64,000 nt of DNA from Neurospora crassa OR74A. Its lineage: Eukaryota; Ascomycota; Sordariomycetes; Sordariales; Sordariaceae. Location: NCBI RefSeq assembly GCF_000182925.2, contig NC_026504.1, positions 5,642,001-5,706,000 of the forward strand, written 5' to 3'. Shown here piece after piece: positions 23,605 to 36,369 of the stretch. A program made the translations under genes and the position numbers. The notes under the pieces were generated by a model. That model made no database searches. It was not told where the DNA came from and saw nothing but the letters and a program-made list of their open reading frames with translations. Each line of letters opens with the position of its first letter. Position 1 is the first letter of the stretch.

Positions 23605-24369
23605 ATGCGTGTCGATCCCTGTTTCTTTTGCGGCCGTCCGGCCTGGCCCTCCAAGGGCATTACCTTTATGCGTAACGATGGTATGTTTTTGTCATACTTC
23701 AGTTCCCCATCATCAACCTCTCCGTCAAGGCCAATTGCTAACCAGGGTACAACTAATGTTACAGGCAAGTCCTTCCGCTTCTGCCGCTCCAAATGCCACA
23801 AGAACTTCAAGATGAAGCGCAACCCCCGCAAGCTCAAGTGGACCAAGGCCTACCGCAAGAACGCCGGCAAGGAGATGGTGGTCGACAGCACCCTGCAGTT
23901 CGCCGCCCGCCGCAACGTGCCCGTCCGCTACGACCGCGAGCTCTTCGCCAAGACGGTCAAGGCCATGGAGCGTATCTCGGAGATCCGCCAGCGCCGCGAG
24001 CGCATCTTCTACAAGCGCCGCATGGCCGGCAAGCGCGCCCGCGAGGTCGCCGCCGCCCGCAAGCTCGTCGCCGAGAACGAGCACCTCCTCCCCCGCCTGC
24101 GCGGTTCCGAGAAGAGGAGGCTGGCCGAGCTCGCCCAGGAGACGGGCCAGGACGTCGAGGAGCTCGAGCGCGAGGAGCTGGCCAAGAAGGCTGCCAGCAA
24201 GAAGACCAAGGCGTTTGGCGGCGAGGTCAAGAGGCTCCGTGTCAGGACAGACGGCGGCGTGGAAGAGATCTCGGAGCGCGTCGCTGGTGGAGGCTTGGTC
24301 GATGAGGATGACGATGACGAGAACGATTTCGAGGACGTGGACGATGACGACGAGATGGATACCGACTGA
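23605..24369 (+). CDS. rlp24: RLP24, 60S ribosome biogenesis factor
   Basis: Exons are 23605-23680 and 23765-24369, giving 226 aa (yeast Rlp24 is 199). The intron is 84 bp, with donor GTATGT, branch GCTAAC near 23738 and acceptor TTACAG. It is in frame and stop-free, so the unspliced frame reads 254 aa. The junction gives [16 protein letters not shown]. The N-terminus is the L24e zinc-binding domain with CFFCG and CRSKC cysteine pairs and the basic [13 protein letters not shown] stretch. A charged, helical middle and a very acidic Asp/Glu tail follow. In the family, Rlp24 holds the eL24 place on nucleolar pre-60S particles and recruits and activates the AAA-ATPase Drg1/Afg2, which releases it in the cytoplasm. 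The acidic tail is longer than in yeast. It converges with ypt6. Confidence 0.93.
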   Translation: MRVDPCFFCGRPAWPSKGITFMRNDGMFLSYFSSPSSTSPSRPIANQGTTNVTGKSFRFCRSKCHKNFKMKRNPRKLKWTKAYRKNAGKEMVVDSTLQFAARRNVPVRYDRELFAKTVKAMERISEIRQRRERIFYKRRMAGKRAREVAAARKLVAENEHLLPRLRGSEKRRLAELAQETGQDVEELEREELAKKAASKKTKAFGGEVKRLRVRTDGGVEEISERVAGGGLVDEDDDDENDFEDVDDDDEMDTD

Positions 24370-25729
24370 GCGCCCGAGTCTCTGTAACTATTACTACCGC
24401 GACCACCACCACCGCCAACCACCACCACCACCATCACCAACACCGAAACCAGCCACCTCTTTTCTCGGGATCATTCGTTGTTTGCTTGTTTTCTTCGGAC
24501 GAACTCGCTCCCGCGGCTGTCGATATCCCTATGCGGGGGAGGGTTCTGCTGTATTTTTTCGGCGGCCTTTCCTCGCCACTGAGACCTGCCTAGTTGACAC
24601 CAGCAACAAAGCCCAACTACGACGAACGGGTCTTGGTGTATAAAGACGGAACGACCAGAAAGAGGACAGGACAGACAGCAATTGGTTGACCAACAGCCAA
24701 TACTCTAACTGTAAAAACAGTAACTGTGGCTTTGGACAGACAGACAATCCTCCCCCCCGAGCGATGGCTGCTTTCGGGGCTTGCTTATACCCCTTGCTTG
24801 GTTGGTTGGTCGTTGGTCGCTACAGGTCATTGGAAAGATTCATTATATTCAGAACCATGGTTTTCAAGGGGGGGATCAATCAGTCTACCTTTAGTAGCAA
24901 AGCATATTTTCGGTTTTATTGGAATCGGCGAATTTGGCGTTTAATAGACACGGGGAGACCCACAATATGAAGTACTTGTTTGTTTTTTTCTTTCTGCCAT
25001 GTCTTGTCTTGTTTTATAGTAGTAATCCTCAGTACTTTCTGACTCGACAAGTTACTCGTTTCTGTCTTCTGCCAACGTGACTGACCTCTGTAGCTCGAGA
25101 CCTGACTAGGTATCCTAGCCAAGGATATATCCAAGGTCAATCTTGGACTACTACCCGTTCGTTGATTCCATCTTGCACTCAGTCGACAACACAACAACTC
25201 TAAACAACACCTAAAAGACACAGTTGGTTCAAGTCGGTAACTAAATACAAAGTATTATATCTTTTATCATTTGTATTATTATAAGCGTTAAGACCCGACA
25301 AAACCAAACCAACCCCTTCCTTCGCATGCTAATGCTCCGATCGCCTTGCTTTAGCCAGCCAGCCAAACCGTAAGCACAAAGCACAGCCAAGTTTCTCATT
25401 ATAGTTTGCTTCCCCATTTGTCAGGTTGTCTAGCCCACCCACCTCTATTTCCCTCCCCCCACCCCCCATCATCATCATCATCAAGTTCCATCTCATTCTC
25501 TCATCATATATTTACCCCATTATATCGTTAACCTCGTTAACATCGTCAACATGATCATCATCCCCATTGCTGTCTTCATCCCCAGCCGTCACGGTTTCCC
25601 AACCAGCACGCCCTTTCCCTAGGGAAGAGGAATTCAGCTTGTCCTGCCCTGATCAGACCAGAGCAGACCAGACGAGAGCAGACCAAACCGCACCAGGCCG
25701 CCAGACCAGTCAGACCAGTCCAGTCAGTC
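24370..25729. other. Convergent region between RLP24 and YPT6
   Basis: The 3' flanks of two convergent genes. It starts with CCACCA-rich sequence and ends in an irregular CAGACCA repeat array. It also contains (ATC)n near 25470. No gene is visible. Confidence 0.65.

Positions 25730-25730
<1 letters not shown>
25654..25730. repeat. Irregular CAGACCA repeat array
   Basis: At least five copies of CAGACCA start at 25654, 25664, 25679, 25702 and 25711, with variable spacers. The array ends at the ypt6 stop codon, so it would lie in the 3' UTR. Confidence 0.75.
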
Positions 25731-26880
<1,150 letters not shown>

Positions 26881-26920
26881 TGTGATGGATGTGTTTGCGG
26901 ATTAACGGTATTTGGCGGGG

Positions 26921-26947
26921 TAGGTAGGTAGGTAGGTAGGTAGGTAG
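26921..26947. repeat. (TAGG)n microsatellite
   Basis: Nearly seven TAGG copies, 40 bp upstream of the ypt6 start. It would lie in the leader or core promoter. Confidence 0.9.
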
Positions 26948-27853
26948 CTGAAGGTATTCGGAAACACGATCAAGGGGAGGAAGCTTTCGGACTTTGGAGG
27001 AGGTGGTGGTGGTTAAGTGGCAGAAAGCTTAGTAGTGTAGGCGGTCGGAGTTGGTCTAGAGTTAGATAGGTGTCTGCTGGTCGTCGAAGTGGAAGATGGA
27101 CGGCGGCGGAGAGTTGCCGGAGACTGATCATGCAGCGTTGAGTGGTCTCAGTGGTGCGACGGACGGGGCGTGGTGGCCGGGGGGTGGATGACAAGGGAGC
27201 TTGGAGGACAATCGGGTCGGTGTTTGGGATCCAGTCGGGGTCTCGTTGCCGACTTGGTTGCTGGGGTCTTTGCAGTCCGTCGAGTCTTCGTTTACCAAAC
27301 AAAAATCGGGTCGAGAGATCGTTTTATAAGAGTTGATACCACAGAGAGCAGAAAATACTTGAACATTTAATATTTTGTTTGGATACAGATTAATTGATTG
27401 ACCGACATTCCGTATGTACGTATGTACAAGTTTACATGTTTTTATCCATTGTTTATGCATAACCTCAAGTTCGAACAACAAAGTGTTTCTTGCGACTATT
27501 ATTCAGTCTTCTTCCCCGAAGCGGACTCATGCGAGAGAAAGGGGACCGCGCCAAGCGATCAGTGGAGGGAAACAGTGGCCGCCCGCCGCCTTTCTGCGCC
27601 CAGACAAATTCGACACTTCACTTGACCAAAACGACCGAGACCGGGCATCCAATGGAAGCTTGGCGGCCGTCATTGGATTTGTCCAGAGGCCGAGGCAGCT
27701 TGGAAGTCTGATTGGCTAATTGCTCCAACTGCCAGCTGAGCACGGCTGGGGAAGGGAACTGAAGCGCTGGACGCTTGTGTTCCATGAAGTTGCTCTTCCC
27801 TGTCCTGTCTCGGGCAGGTCTTTCTTATCTTATCGCTGCCTCCTGTCGCCGCT

Positions 27854-27862
27854 GAAATTTTG
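27854..27862 (+). promoter_or_regulatory. RRPE-like element, NOP53 promoter
   Basis: GAAATTTTG, 185 bp upstream of the NOP53 ATG. It mirrors the element 179 bp upstream of RLP24. Confidence 0.35.
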
Positions 27863-28038
27863 AGTTGCACACCCCACTGGGCAGTCGGATTGATTGCAGA
27901 GGAGACCCCAGAATTCCAGGCGGTTTCGAGGTATCAATATTTCCAATTTCTTATCTGCCTCGAACCTCCGCCGACTCGTTTGATTTCTTCGAGTCGTCAA
28001 CCCAACAACACAACACACCATCACATCACATATCCAAA

Positions 28039-29470
28039 ATGCCCGTCCTAAAACCCTTGTCGGGCAATCCCGAAGCCCCCAAGCAATACAACCAACCGTC
28101 GAGAAAGGGCAAGAAGGCGTGGAGGAAGAATGTCGACGTGACAGAGGTCGAGCAGGGTCTCGATGAGTTGAACGCCCAGATTATCAAGGGGTACGGCGCT
28201 CCTTCTGTGATGCTTTGTATTACCAAAGACACCAATTGGTTAACATGAATTATCGTATAACAGTGGTGTCATTGCCGAGAAGACCTCCGAAGAACTCTTC
28301 GCCATCGACGTCAAGCCCGACACCGAAATCACCAAGAAGCTCCCCAAGCAACTCAAGAAGCCCTTGAAGGCCGACGAGATCCTCGCCCAGCGCTCCGCCG
28401 TTCCCGCCGTCTCCCTCAAGAAGCGCCCGGCTTCTGAAACCTCCGGCAAGGTCACCGACGGCGTCCTGCCCTCCAAGCGCCTGCGGGCCACCTACGTCAC
28501 CCAAAAGGAGCTCAGTCGCCTGAAGCGCGTTGCCGACGGCCACCACACCACCACGGTTGAGGTCGTTGACGCCACCTTTGACGCCTGGGCCGACCCAGAG
28601 GAAGAGCAGAAAAAGAAGCAGCAGGCCGCGGAAACGTTCAACTTTTTGCCCAAGGTCGAGAAGCCCAAGGCGCCCAAGACGCTCACACAACAACCCATCT
28701 CCCTCGCCGCCACCGGCAAGCAGCTCCCCGCCGTTCCCAAGCCCAAGGGCGACAAGTCGTACAACCCCGCCTTCACCGACTACTCGGAGCGCTACCAGGA
28801 GGAGCTGCGCAAGGCCGAGGAGGCCGAACGGAAGCGGCTGGAGGAACTCGAGAAGGAGCGTCTCAAGGCCGAAGCGGCCGCCAAGTCGCGCGCCGAGGCC
28901 GAGGCCGCCGAGAAGCGCGCCGAGCTGTCGGAATGGGAGGATGATTCCGCCTGGGAAGGGGCCGAGAGCGACGCGGAAGGGTTGGCCAACAAGAAGAAGC
29001 GGCCGGAGCGCAAGACGCAAGCCCAGCGCAACAAGATCAAGCGCCGCAAGGCCGAGGAGCAGCGTCTGAAGCACGAGGCGGCCATCAAGAAGAGGGAGGC
29101 CGAGGCCGCGCGGGTCAAGCAGATTGCCAAGGAACTGGCCGAGAAGGAGAGGCAGCTTGCTCTCCAAAAAGCCGAATCCAACAATGTCGAAGAGGACGAT
29201 GCTAGCCTTGAAGAAGATGACGACGTCGAGCTGCGCCGTAGGCAACTAGGCAAGTTCAAGTTGCCCGAGAAGGATCTGGAGCTGGTCTTGCCGGATGAGC
29301 TGCAGGATTCGCTGAGGTTGCTCAAGCCGGAGGGTAACTTGTTGAAAGACAGGTACAGGAATATGTTGCTTAGAGGCAAGGTGGAGGCGAGGAGGCACAT
29401 TCCCTTCAAAAAGCAGGCCAAGACAAAGGTCACGGAGAAGTGGACTTTCAAGGATTTCAATCTGGCTTGA
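28039..29470 (+). CDS. nop53: NOP53, ribosome biogenesis factor (GLTSCR2/PICT1 family)
   Basis: Exons are 28039-28190 and 28264-29470, giving 452 aa. The intron is 73 bp (GTACGG, branch TTAAC, acceptor AACAG), and the junction gives AQIIKGGVIAEK. Family hallmarks are the opening RKGKKAWRKNVD, a long charged coiled coil (about 230-370) and the C-terminal RRHIPFKKQ block. LFAID at residues 62-66 fits the arch-interacting motif by which Nop53 recruits the Mtr4 helicase and the nuclear exosome to trim the 7S pre-rRNA (ITS2). The protein acts on nucleolar pre-60S particles and so pairs with RLP24 4 kb upstream. The start is the first ATG, in CAAAATGCC context. A possible poly(A) signal AATAAA lies 168 nt after the stop. 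Confidence 0.92.
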
Positions 29471-29979
29471 AGCGGCTCGGCTGGGTTTAAGTTTTGGGGC
29501 TTTACGGACATATACATATTCGGATTTGTTTGGTAATTGTTTTTCCTTCTACAAAATATTCCCTTTTGGTTTTTGTTAGTAGTACGTTTGTCATGTGTAT
29601 ATTGGCGTTTACGGTTTTCTCACTTGGTCTTCAGTGCAATAAAAGGTTGGAACATTCAAAGTGGTCCTATGCTCGCGTTTTTGTCTTTCAAGTCTTGTAG
29701 TGAGATGACATTACATGAATGTCTTCACACTCGCCCATTAACACACCAGAACATACGTAGTGACGGGATATTACTTGTTATTCGCATTATCTACAACCAA
29801 AAACCCTAACTGGATATCTTTTCCCACCACCCTACCAAATCACACACTCACCACGCTTCCCCAACTCCTAGTCTGTCTATTACATTACTACCTTGTCTCT
29901 CCTCTCTTCCCACTCTTACCCCTTCCCATCCCATCCCCCCTTTCCATTCGGAGCTAGGCACCCCTCACACCACACTCCC
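29471..29979. other. Convergent region between NOP53 and APL2
   Basis: The 3' flanks of two convergent genes. It is C/T-rich near APL2 and holds a telobox-like AAACCCTAAC at 29801-29810. There is no gene. Confidence 0.65.
29638..29643 (+). promoter_or_regulatory. Possible polyadenylation signal, NOP53
   Basis: AATAAA, 168 nt downstream of the NOP53 stop, in AT-richer sequence. Fungal signals are degenerate, so this is suggestive only. Confidence 0.35.
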
Positions 29980-32597
29980 TCACAACAACAAATCCCCCTG
30001 AGCCCCATTCATCCCTCCCATGCCATTCATCCCCCCCATCCCCGGCTGGTACGCCGAGCTCTGACTGACCACGTACCCCTGTCCATACCCATAATGTCCC
30101 GCATCCCCACCAAAACTGTCGCCGGGCTGCTGTATCTGCATCTGCCTCATCTGCTGCGCAAAGTACGCATCCGCATCATTGACCGCCGCCTGCTGGTTCG
30201 CTTGCTGCGTAAAGTAGGCGTCCGCATCATGTACCGCTTGAGCCAAGTTCCCTCCTTGTTGACTCTGAGTGTTGCTCGAAGAAGTAGGGGGAGCAGGTCG
30301 GGACCCAGGCACGCGGGGATCAAAGTCAGACGGTTGGTGGCCTTGGCCGAACTGGGAGAGCGATTTGGGGTTGGGCAGTTGGTGGGCTGTTGAGTAGTCA
30401 AGATAGTCGGGGCGTTGGAGGCACGGGGAGTCTGGGAGTTTGCGTGGGCGGGCGTTACGAAACACGGTCTGGACGGGCTTGAGGTAGACGGTGGCGAGGG
30501 TGCCGACGTTGAGACACATTTCCTCGAGGGTGACGGGGTCGAGACGCTCCGACTCGGCGGTGATGGCGGGTTTCTCGCCCATGACGATGCGCTTGGCGGA
30601 TTCCATGTCAGTCGAGAGGAGACGCCAGTACATGTAGGCGCGGTCGCGGAGGTCGGGGTTGTCGGTTTCTTCGGTGGCCCATTTGAGCACGCGCGGGACG
30701 AGGTCCTGGCCCTTGGTGGGACGTTGGATGAAGAGCTTGACGGTTGCTGTGAGCAGGGCGAGCTGGACTTCGACGGGCTCTTCGGCGAAGGAGTACAAAA
30801 AGTCTTCGAGGAGGGCGTCCGAGTTCTCGATACGCGAGGCGTACTGGCCAATGACCCACACCATGGCTGCTTTGGCTTCGGGCTCGTCGAGCGAGTCCAG
30901 GTGCTCGCAGAGGGTGCCGATAATGGACTCGTACTGGTTCGGGTACTTGCGGAAGATGTTGCGGATCACTACCGTGGCTTCTTGCACGATGTAGGTGACC
31001 TTTGTGGAGACCAACTCGAGCAGCAGGTTGATGCATCGCTTGGCCGCTGGCTCAATCTTAATGGCCAGTTTGCCGATGGCGCGGACAGCCTTGCGGACAA
31101 AGTGGACGTCGATTTCGGTGGCGTACTCGCGGAGTTCCGTCAAGACCTCGTCAATGTTCTTCTCATTGGCGAGCATGAAGATGAGTTCGAGCTTGGTGAC
31201 CTTGACGTAGATGGGGTCGTTGTACTTGCAGAAGAAGACGCGGATGTCGTTGCGGAGGACTTCGGGGCGGCGTTGGAGGATGAGGAGGGCGTTGCGCAGG
31301 GCGAGGTATTGCACTTCGGGACCCTTGGCGAGGAGGGTGACCAGTGGTGGGGAGAGTTTCCGGCAGAGGGCCGAGATTTGCTTTTGGTCGGAGATGTAGT
31401 TCATGAGGTAAAGGATCACACGGATACAGGTGAGGACTACCGACGAGTTGGAATGTGAGAGGCGTGGGGCAATACGCTCGGCGAGAAGGAGAGCTTCGCC
31501 GGATTCTTGGGGGATATAAGACATGAGGGCTTCGAGGATGTAGGTTTGGCCCCATCTGCTTGCTATCAGTAGACCGTACTTGTGTTGCAAGGGGGATAAC
31601 CTACTCGGAGCAGTCGGCCAGAATGGCAACCATCTTGGAGGCATTGCTGTAGTCGATAGTGAGTTTGATAGCATCACTCCTCTCCCAGATATCCATCAAG
31701 CTCGCCAGGGCACTGGCCACCACTGTCGGGTTGTCGTCTCTCAAGAGGTTGTTGAGTCTGTCAATAAGGTCCGAAGCCTCAACCATGTGTCGATCGTGAT
31801 CGTAGAGCTTGGCCACGCAGAAAGCCGCCGTCTTGCGAACGTAGGGGTCGATATCGCGGAGGAGGTGCTTGACTAGTGGCACAGTAGCCTCGACGAACTC
31901 GCGCACGTGGATATAAGACATGGTCCGTAGGGCAAGGGCGCGCACCAGGGGGTTTGGATCTTCCATGTCCTGGTCTTTGTCAGTGACTGGCTATATCGCA
32001 CAAAAAAAGGTGGACGTGGTTGGTGACTTACATGTTCCAGAACCGGAATTGCTTTTACCGCAATCTCTGGCTTCATCCTCGCATAGTTGACCAGATACAA
32101 GAAGCACATCTTTTTAATTTCCAAGCTCTGGATGGCCATGCAGGCGACAATATCGGGAAACAAACCGACCATGTCATTGTTACTCATGGTCATGTTGGCG
32201 ACAATCTTCTTGAGGGCAATCTTCTTTTGGGTAAAGTTCTTGTCCTTCTTGCTGCCGCTGTTCAGCTCGAGGCGTAGCTCAGCTACTTTGCCCTGTCGAG
32301 TCTGTGGTAAGCTAATGTTCGGCGGGATAGGGTATGCGACAAACATGGTGGCGGTGGTCATTGCGGTCATCAAGGTTCGCGATGTTGAGGAGAAACAAAC
32401 AAGCAAGCAAGGGAGGGGGGGGGGGGATACAGGAAGGAAGCTGAGCTGGGGTGGTGGATGGGAGGAGGGGTGGTGGTGGTGGTGGTGGTGGTAGACAAAG
32501 CAACGGCATATCCCGAGCAGCGTAACATGTGTAATGATATATTTCATCTTACCCTCGCGAACAGCTTGGAGTCTCCTCCTCCTTGTGCGGCCGACAT
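29980..32597 (-). CDS. apl2: AP-1 clathrin adaptor beta subunit (APL2)
   Basis: Exons are 32597-32553, 32292-32032, 31969-31605 and 31555-29980, giving 748 aa. The first exon has only 15 codons. Intron 1 (260 bp) carries a (GGT)n tract, and intron 3 is just 49 bp. The protein is a full beta-adaptin trunk of HEAT-like repeats: [71 protein letters not shown]. The trunk ends near residue 590, and a Gln/Gly/Met-rich hinge follows. No ear domain is present, as in the roughly 726-aa yeast Apl2. AP-1 sorts cargo between trans-Golgi and endosomes. The hinge repeats DADAYF twice and ends in DLLL, which resembles a clathrin-binding DLL motif. The choice of AP-1 over AP-2 rests on overall length and missing ear and is somewhat less sure. 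Confidence 0.88.
32470..32492. repeat. (GGT)n microsatellite in apl2 intron 1
   Basis: About 7.5 GGT copies in a G-rich segment of apl2 intron 1. Confidence 0.85.
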
Positions 32598-33745
32598 GTT
32601 GTTGTTGGCTGCTTGTAGAGTATAGTATTATCGTCCACAACCTCCTCACAGCTATTCCTGTTTTGGTCGATTCGAACCCGGTGCCGAGGAATGCTTGCGA
32701 TGCAACGAAAATAGGTTCGATATCGACAAAATGGACGAATGGCAAACGAGCTCGGCGCGGGCGTAAGGTGTGGTGGGTGGTGTGCTAGGCAAGGAAAATG
32801 CCCCTCTGGCTCTGGAACACAATTATATGTTTTGTGATTATCGTCGAGTCGAGAACAGCCAACCAATGTAACAACAAGCAGGTGAAACAGGGTGTCACAG
32901 GCACTCTTTCTGCTGCTTGTCCTCCTCTTTATTTTGTAACTTGGAGGTTGAGGCAGATAATCCAATGTCCGTCGCGAAGAAGTTCCCGAGTGCTGGAGTA
33001 CTAATGGAGATAATTGTCGTCGAAGAAGGATCGCGATGTTCGTCGTCGTCGTCGTCGTCGTCGTCCTTGTCGTCGTCACTCTCTCGGTAGGCTCGGTGAA
33101 GATCTGTTCCGGCGCAAAGTACCCTCCACTTTCTGTTGTCGCTGTACTGTACGTAGTTGATCGGGATGAAACAGCTTCTAGGTACGGTAGTCTTCAGCCA
33201 AAACTCCAACGAGCCAGACAGACAACGGAAAAGATGATGTTTAGTTCAAATCTTGACTCGCCGGGGGGGGTAACGATGGAAAATAATACGGGTTCAATTC
33301 TGTTCACCGGTCAGGTTGGGGCGTCCCCTGAACCGTCGGGTCGATTAATTACGGCACCTCCTGGTCAGCGATCGCGGACCCTGCAGACCTGGACCTGCCG
33401 CTTTGGTGCCGTCAACACTGAACGCCCACTGGACGACGCCCTTCTGCCAGTGAACGACTGGCACGCTTCAGTGGAGCTCGGTAGCATCATCAACAGCGCA
33501 CGGTCCCCACCACTCGGCGGCCAGCGTGGGGAAGCGGCTCAACTAAGTGTAGTGGGGCCCTGCGGTGTCTCAGAGACCGAACGGGAAGTGGAAGTCAGGG
33601 ACGGGCAGCTACCTTAGCGAAGCACGGACTCCATCACGTACACTACACTACACTACACGTTGGGCGTCATCGCAATCCAGCTTCCACCTACTTCCCATTA
33701 CCAATACCTTCACTTTCTATAGACGATACATTCACAAAGCCCGCC
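32598..33745. other. Divergent promoter region of APL2 and EMC4
   Basis: It contains (GTC)n near 33035-33065 and (CACTA)n at about 33639-33658, 90 bp upstream of EMC4. A minus-strand GGTTCGAATC at about 32665 looks like a Pol III B box but has no tRNA fold around it. No gene is supported. Confidence 0.6.
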
Positions 33746-34435
33746 ATGACTGACCTCAAACCCGTTGTCGACCCCGCCCCCAGATGGGTAACCGACCTCG
33801 CCAACCCACCGCCTTACAAGTCCAAGCCTGCCAGCATCCCCGATCCCCCAGGCTACTCGTCGCAAGCCGTATCTGGTTCTTCCAAGGCAAGCAACTTCCC
33901 ATTACCACGAATCATAGCCCCCTCGCTGACATGTTTACCCCTACAGAAGAAGGATGTCTCCCGCCCCGCCCCCCGCGAACAACCCTCCCCCGAAAAGATG
34001 GACCAGCTCAAGCTCAAAAAGGCCTGGGAAGTCGCCCTCGCGCCCGCCAAGAACCTGCCCATGACGCTCATCATGATGTACATGTCCGGCAACTCGCTCC
34101 AGATCTTCAGCATCATGATGGTGTTTATGGCCTTCAAGAACCCCATCATGGGCTTGTTGTCGACCAACCAGGCCTTTGAGCGATTCGAGACGGACAGCAA
34201 CCGGGGGTCTATTCTGCAGGTGAAGGCGGCCTATGTGCTTATGCAGGTGTTGGCGCTGGCGGTGGGTGTGTGGAAGATTAATAGTATGGGACTGCTACCG
34301 TCAGTTTTATCCTTGGGGAGAGTGTGGTGAAACGAAGGCTAACGTGGTGAATACAGGACAACGAGATCCGACTGGCTTGCTTGGGAAGTGCGCAGGGAAC
34401 CGCTGGAACATGCTGTACCAGCATTGTCGTTATGA
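33746..34435 (+). CDS. emc4: EMC4, ER membrane protein complex subunit
   Basis: Exons 33746-33886, 33947-34299 and 34357-34435 give 190 aa. The last junction gives SMGLLPTTRSDWLAWE, typical of the EMC4 (DUF1077) family, as are KKAWEVALAPAKNLPMT and GNSLQIFSIMMVFMAFKNP. There are two hydrophobic segments, about 100-125 and 155-175. The EMC inserts and stabilises membrane proteins in the ER. The first intron is ambiguous. A GC donor (AAG|GCAAGC at 33887) gives a 60-bp intron, and a GT donor (GTATCT at 33869) gives a 78-bp intron and 184 aa. Both use the acceptor CTACAG at 33946, and both keep the frame, as does full retention. The last intron is 57 bp with branch GCTAAC. Confidence 0.88.
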
Positions 34436-36369
34436 GACCTCGAACTTGATGGACGATGGTAGAGGGAGACTGAGTCTCAACTTCGCGGATACTATACACG
34501 TTCGAAATATGCATATCACAGCGATTGGTCTCTATACGGCAGCAACTTCTTTTGTAACCATTGGCTATGGATGTCGATATGAGTACGCCTTTGCATGGAC
34601 ATCACTTGTTATCTCTAGCTTGATACGTTGGCTGTACAAGAGACCGGGGCCATAGAAGTGCTAAGCCAGACATCTTTGTGTAAAAGTTTAAGATTCTCTG
34701 CCAACCTCATACACCACGCTAACAAGTTGAGTCCATGCAGAGGTCTAGAGGTGAAGTTGTTTACACAAAGAACAGATGTTCTGCAAATGCAACATTCATC
34801 GTCTTCCAACAGCAACACCTCGCAGCCTCTGGCAGGAAAGGGTCTTTTGCGCGTTCGCTTGCTTGCCCAGAGGAACCTAATGTTTTCCAGACCTGTGTTG
34901 TGTTGAAAACCCGAATACGGCTCAAAGCAACAAGCTCATTCATTTCTCATGAAGCTCCCAACGTTGACAGAGAAAAAGAGTCATAGTCGCGGGAAGACGG
35001 CCCCGAATGCTACAACCCAAGCCAGCCAAGCCCAACCAACCAATCACACACACAAGCTGTCTGTCCAAGCCAAGCCAAGGCAGCTCAGGGGTAACAACAA
35101 CATCCAGGCCGAGCCAGCCTAGGCGCCCTCGGTAGGTTGCTAGTACTAAGCTGGTACGCTCCATACTTTGCACTAACAAGACTAACAAGACTAACGCTAG
35201 GCACCAGCGGCGGATCGTGAGATTGGGGTTGCATTGGACCACTTAGAGTTTTTTTTGCAGGTACCTATTCCCAGTTTTTTCCCCAGAATAGTACCATTTG
35301 CAAAGCTCGTCATTGTCCCAAGCCCTTTCCAATTTTTTTTTTTCCCTTTTTTTTGGTTTTTTTTTCTTGGATTCGGATAGTGAAAGCTAGGGGGAGCTGG
35401 GAGGGGGACATACTACGATACGTTCGCATTCCTCACTGCAGCCCGCCTGTCTTTACTGTGATATCTTCCATTGTCACTGTCAAGTTGTCTATTCTAGCCG
35501 ACAGAGTTTAGCTTGTTCAAGCTATGTAGTACTTATGTACGGTTCTTGTGGGGCTTTTTTTGTCCCCTACCGTACATGTAGGCTGTGTCTAACTGTGATT
35601 TCTTTTTTTTTGCTGCCTGACTTTAGTAAATGCGAGCTCGGATTCAATTTGTCTTGGGGAAATCTAAGTGGACGAATAGATTGATTGATCAAGTCCAAGT
35701 CCGAGTAAAAAAGGCTATGTAACCATGGCGCTGGCTATAGGGCGGCTATATCGGGCGGGAGAAATAAACAACCTTACGCTACTATATGAACTGAACAGAG
35801 CAAAGCCACGGAGCTCAGCCTTCTTACCTAGTTATACACATGTACAACACTAGTCTAAACTCCAGAATATGTAAGGTCAGCTTCTCCATCTTCATTCCAT
35901 CCATGTCACTATCACCTCCCCACGTTCTCGCGTTCCCAGGTTCGGGAGTTTTGCCGATCGGATGTTGTCTAGGTACCTAGGTAGGTAAGGTAGGTAGGTA
36001 GGTAGTTGCCTAGTTTTGACATGACGATTTTTTTTTTTCCTATCTTTCCTTGGCTCGGACTTTTGAGTTTAGTCCCAGGTAGAATCGGTGGTTCGAGGAA
36101 GAAAAAAAAAAAAGGATGCCGGGGTCTAGTCAGATGAGGGTGGTAGTATAGCTTTGGTCGGTTGATACTACTACACTACCTTACCTTGTGTTGAGACTCT
36201 TGGATTAATACTATGATGTAGAGGTACAAAAGGTGGTGTTCTCCCCTGCTTTTTCTCAAGTGCCGGGAGCTTTTCCTTTTCCTTTTTCGTTTTTCTTTTT
36301 CGTTTTGAAACATTCCCATCATCACTTTATTCACTTCACTTTACTCTTGTCGTTGAAAACAGAAACAAG
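34436..36369. other. Intergenic region between EMC4 and the MARVEL gene
   Basis: Almost 2 kb with T-rich runs (35247-35365), GTAG repeats near 35970-36004 and a pyrimidine-rich promoter before 36370. No gene is supported. Confidence 0.6.

Larger units (their letters stand above)
26881..28038. other. Divergent promoter region of YPT6 and NOP53
   Basis: This carries (TAGG)n close to the ypt6 start and an RRPE-like GAAATTTTG at 27854-27862 near NOP53. The frames seen here have no domain or codon support. Confidence 0.6.

Noticed and set aside
28250-29245. 331-codon minus-strand frame opposite nop53
   Set aside because: The Leu/Gly/Val-rich translation mirrors the Lys/Glu/Arg-rich NOP53 coiled coil.
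32660-32685. Pol III B-box-like GGTTCGAATC on the minus strand
   Set aside because: No T-stem pairing and no A box at the right distance, so I do not call a tRNA.
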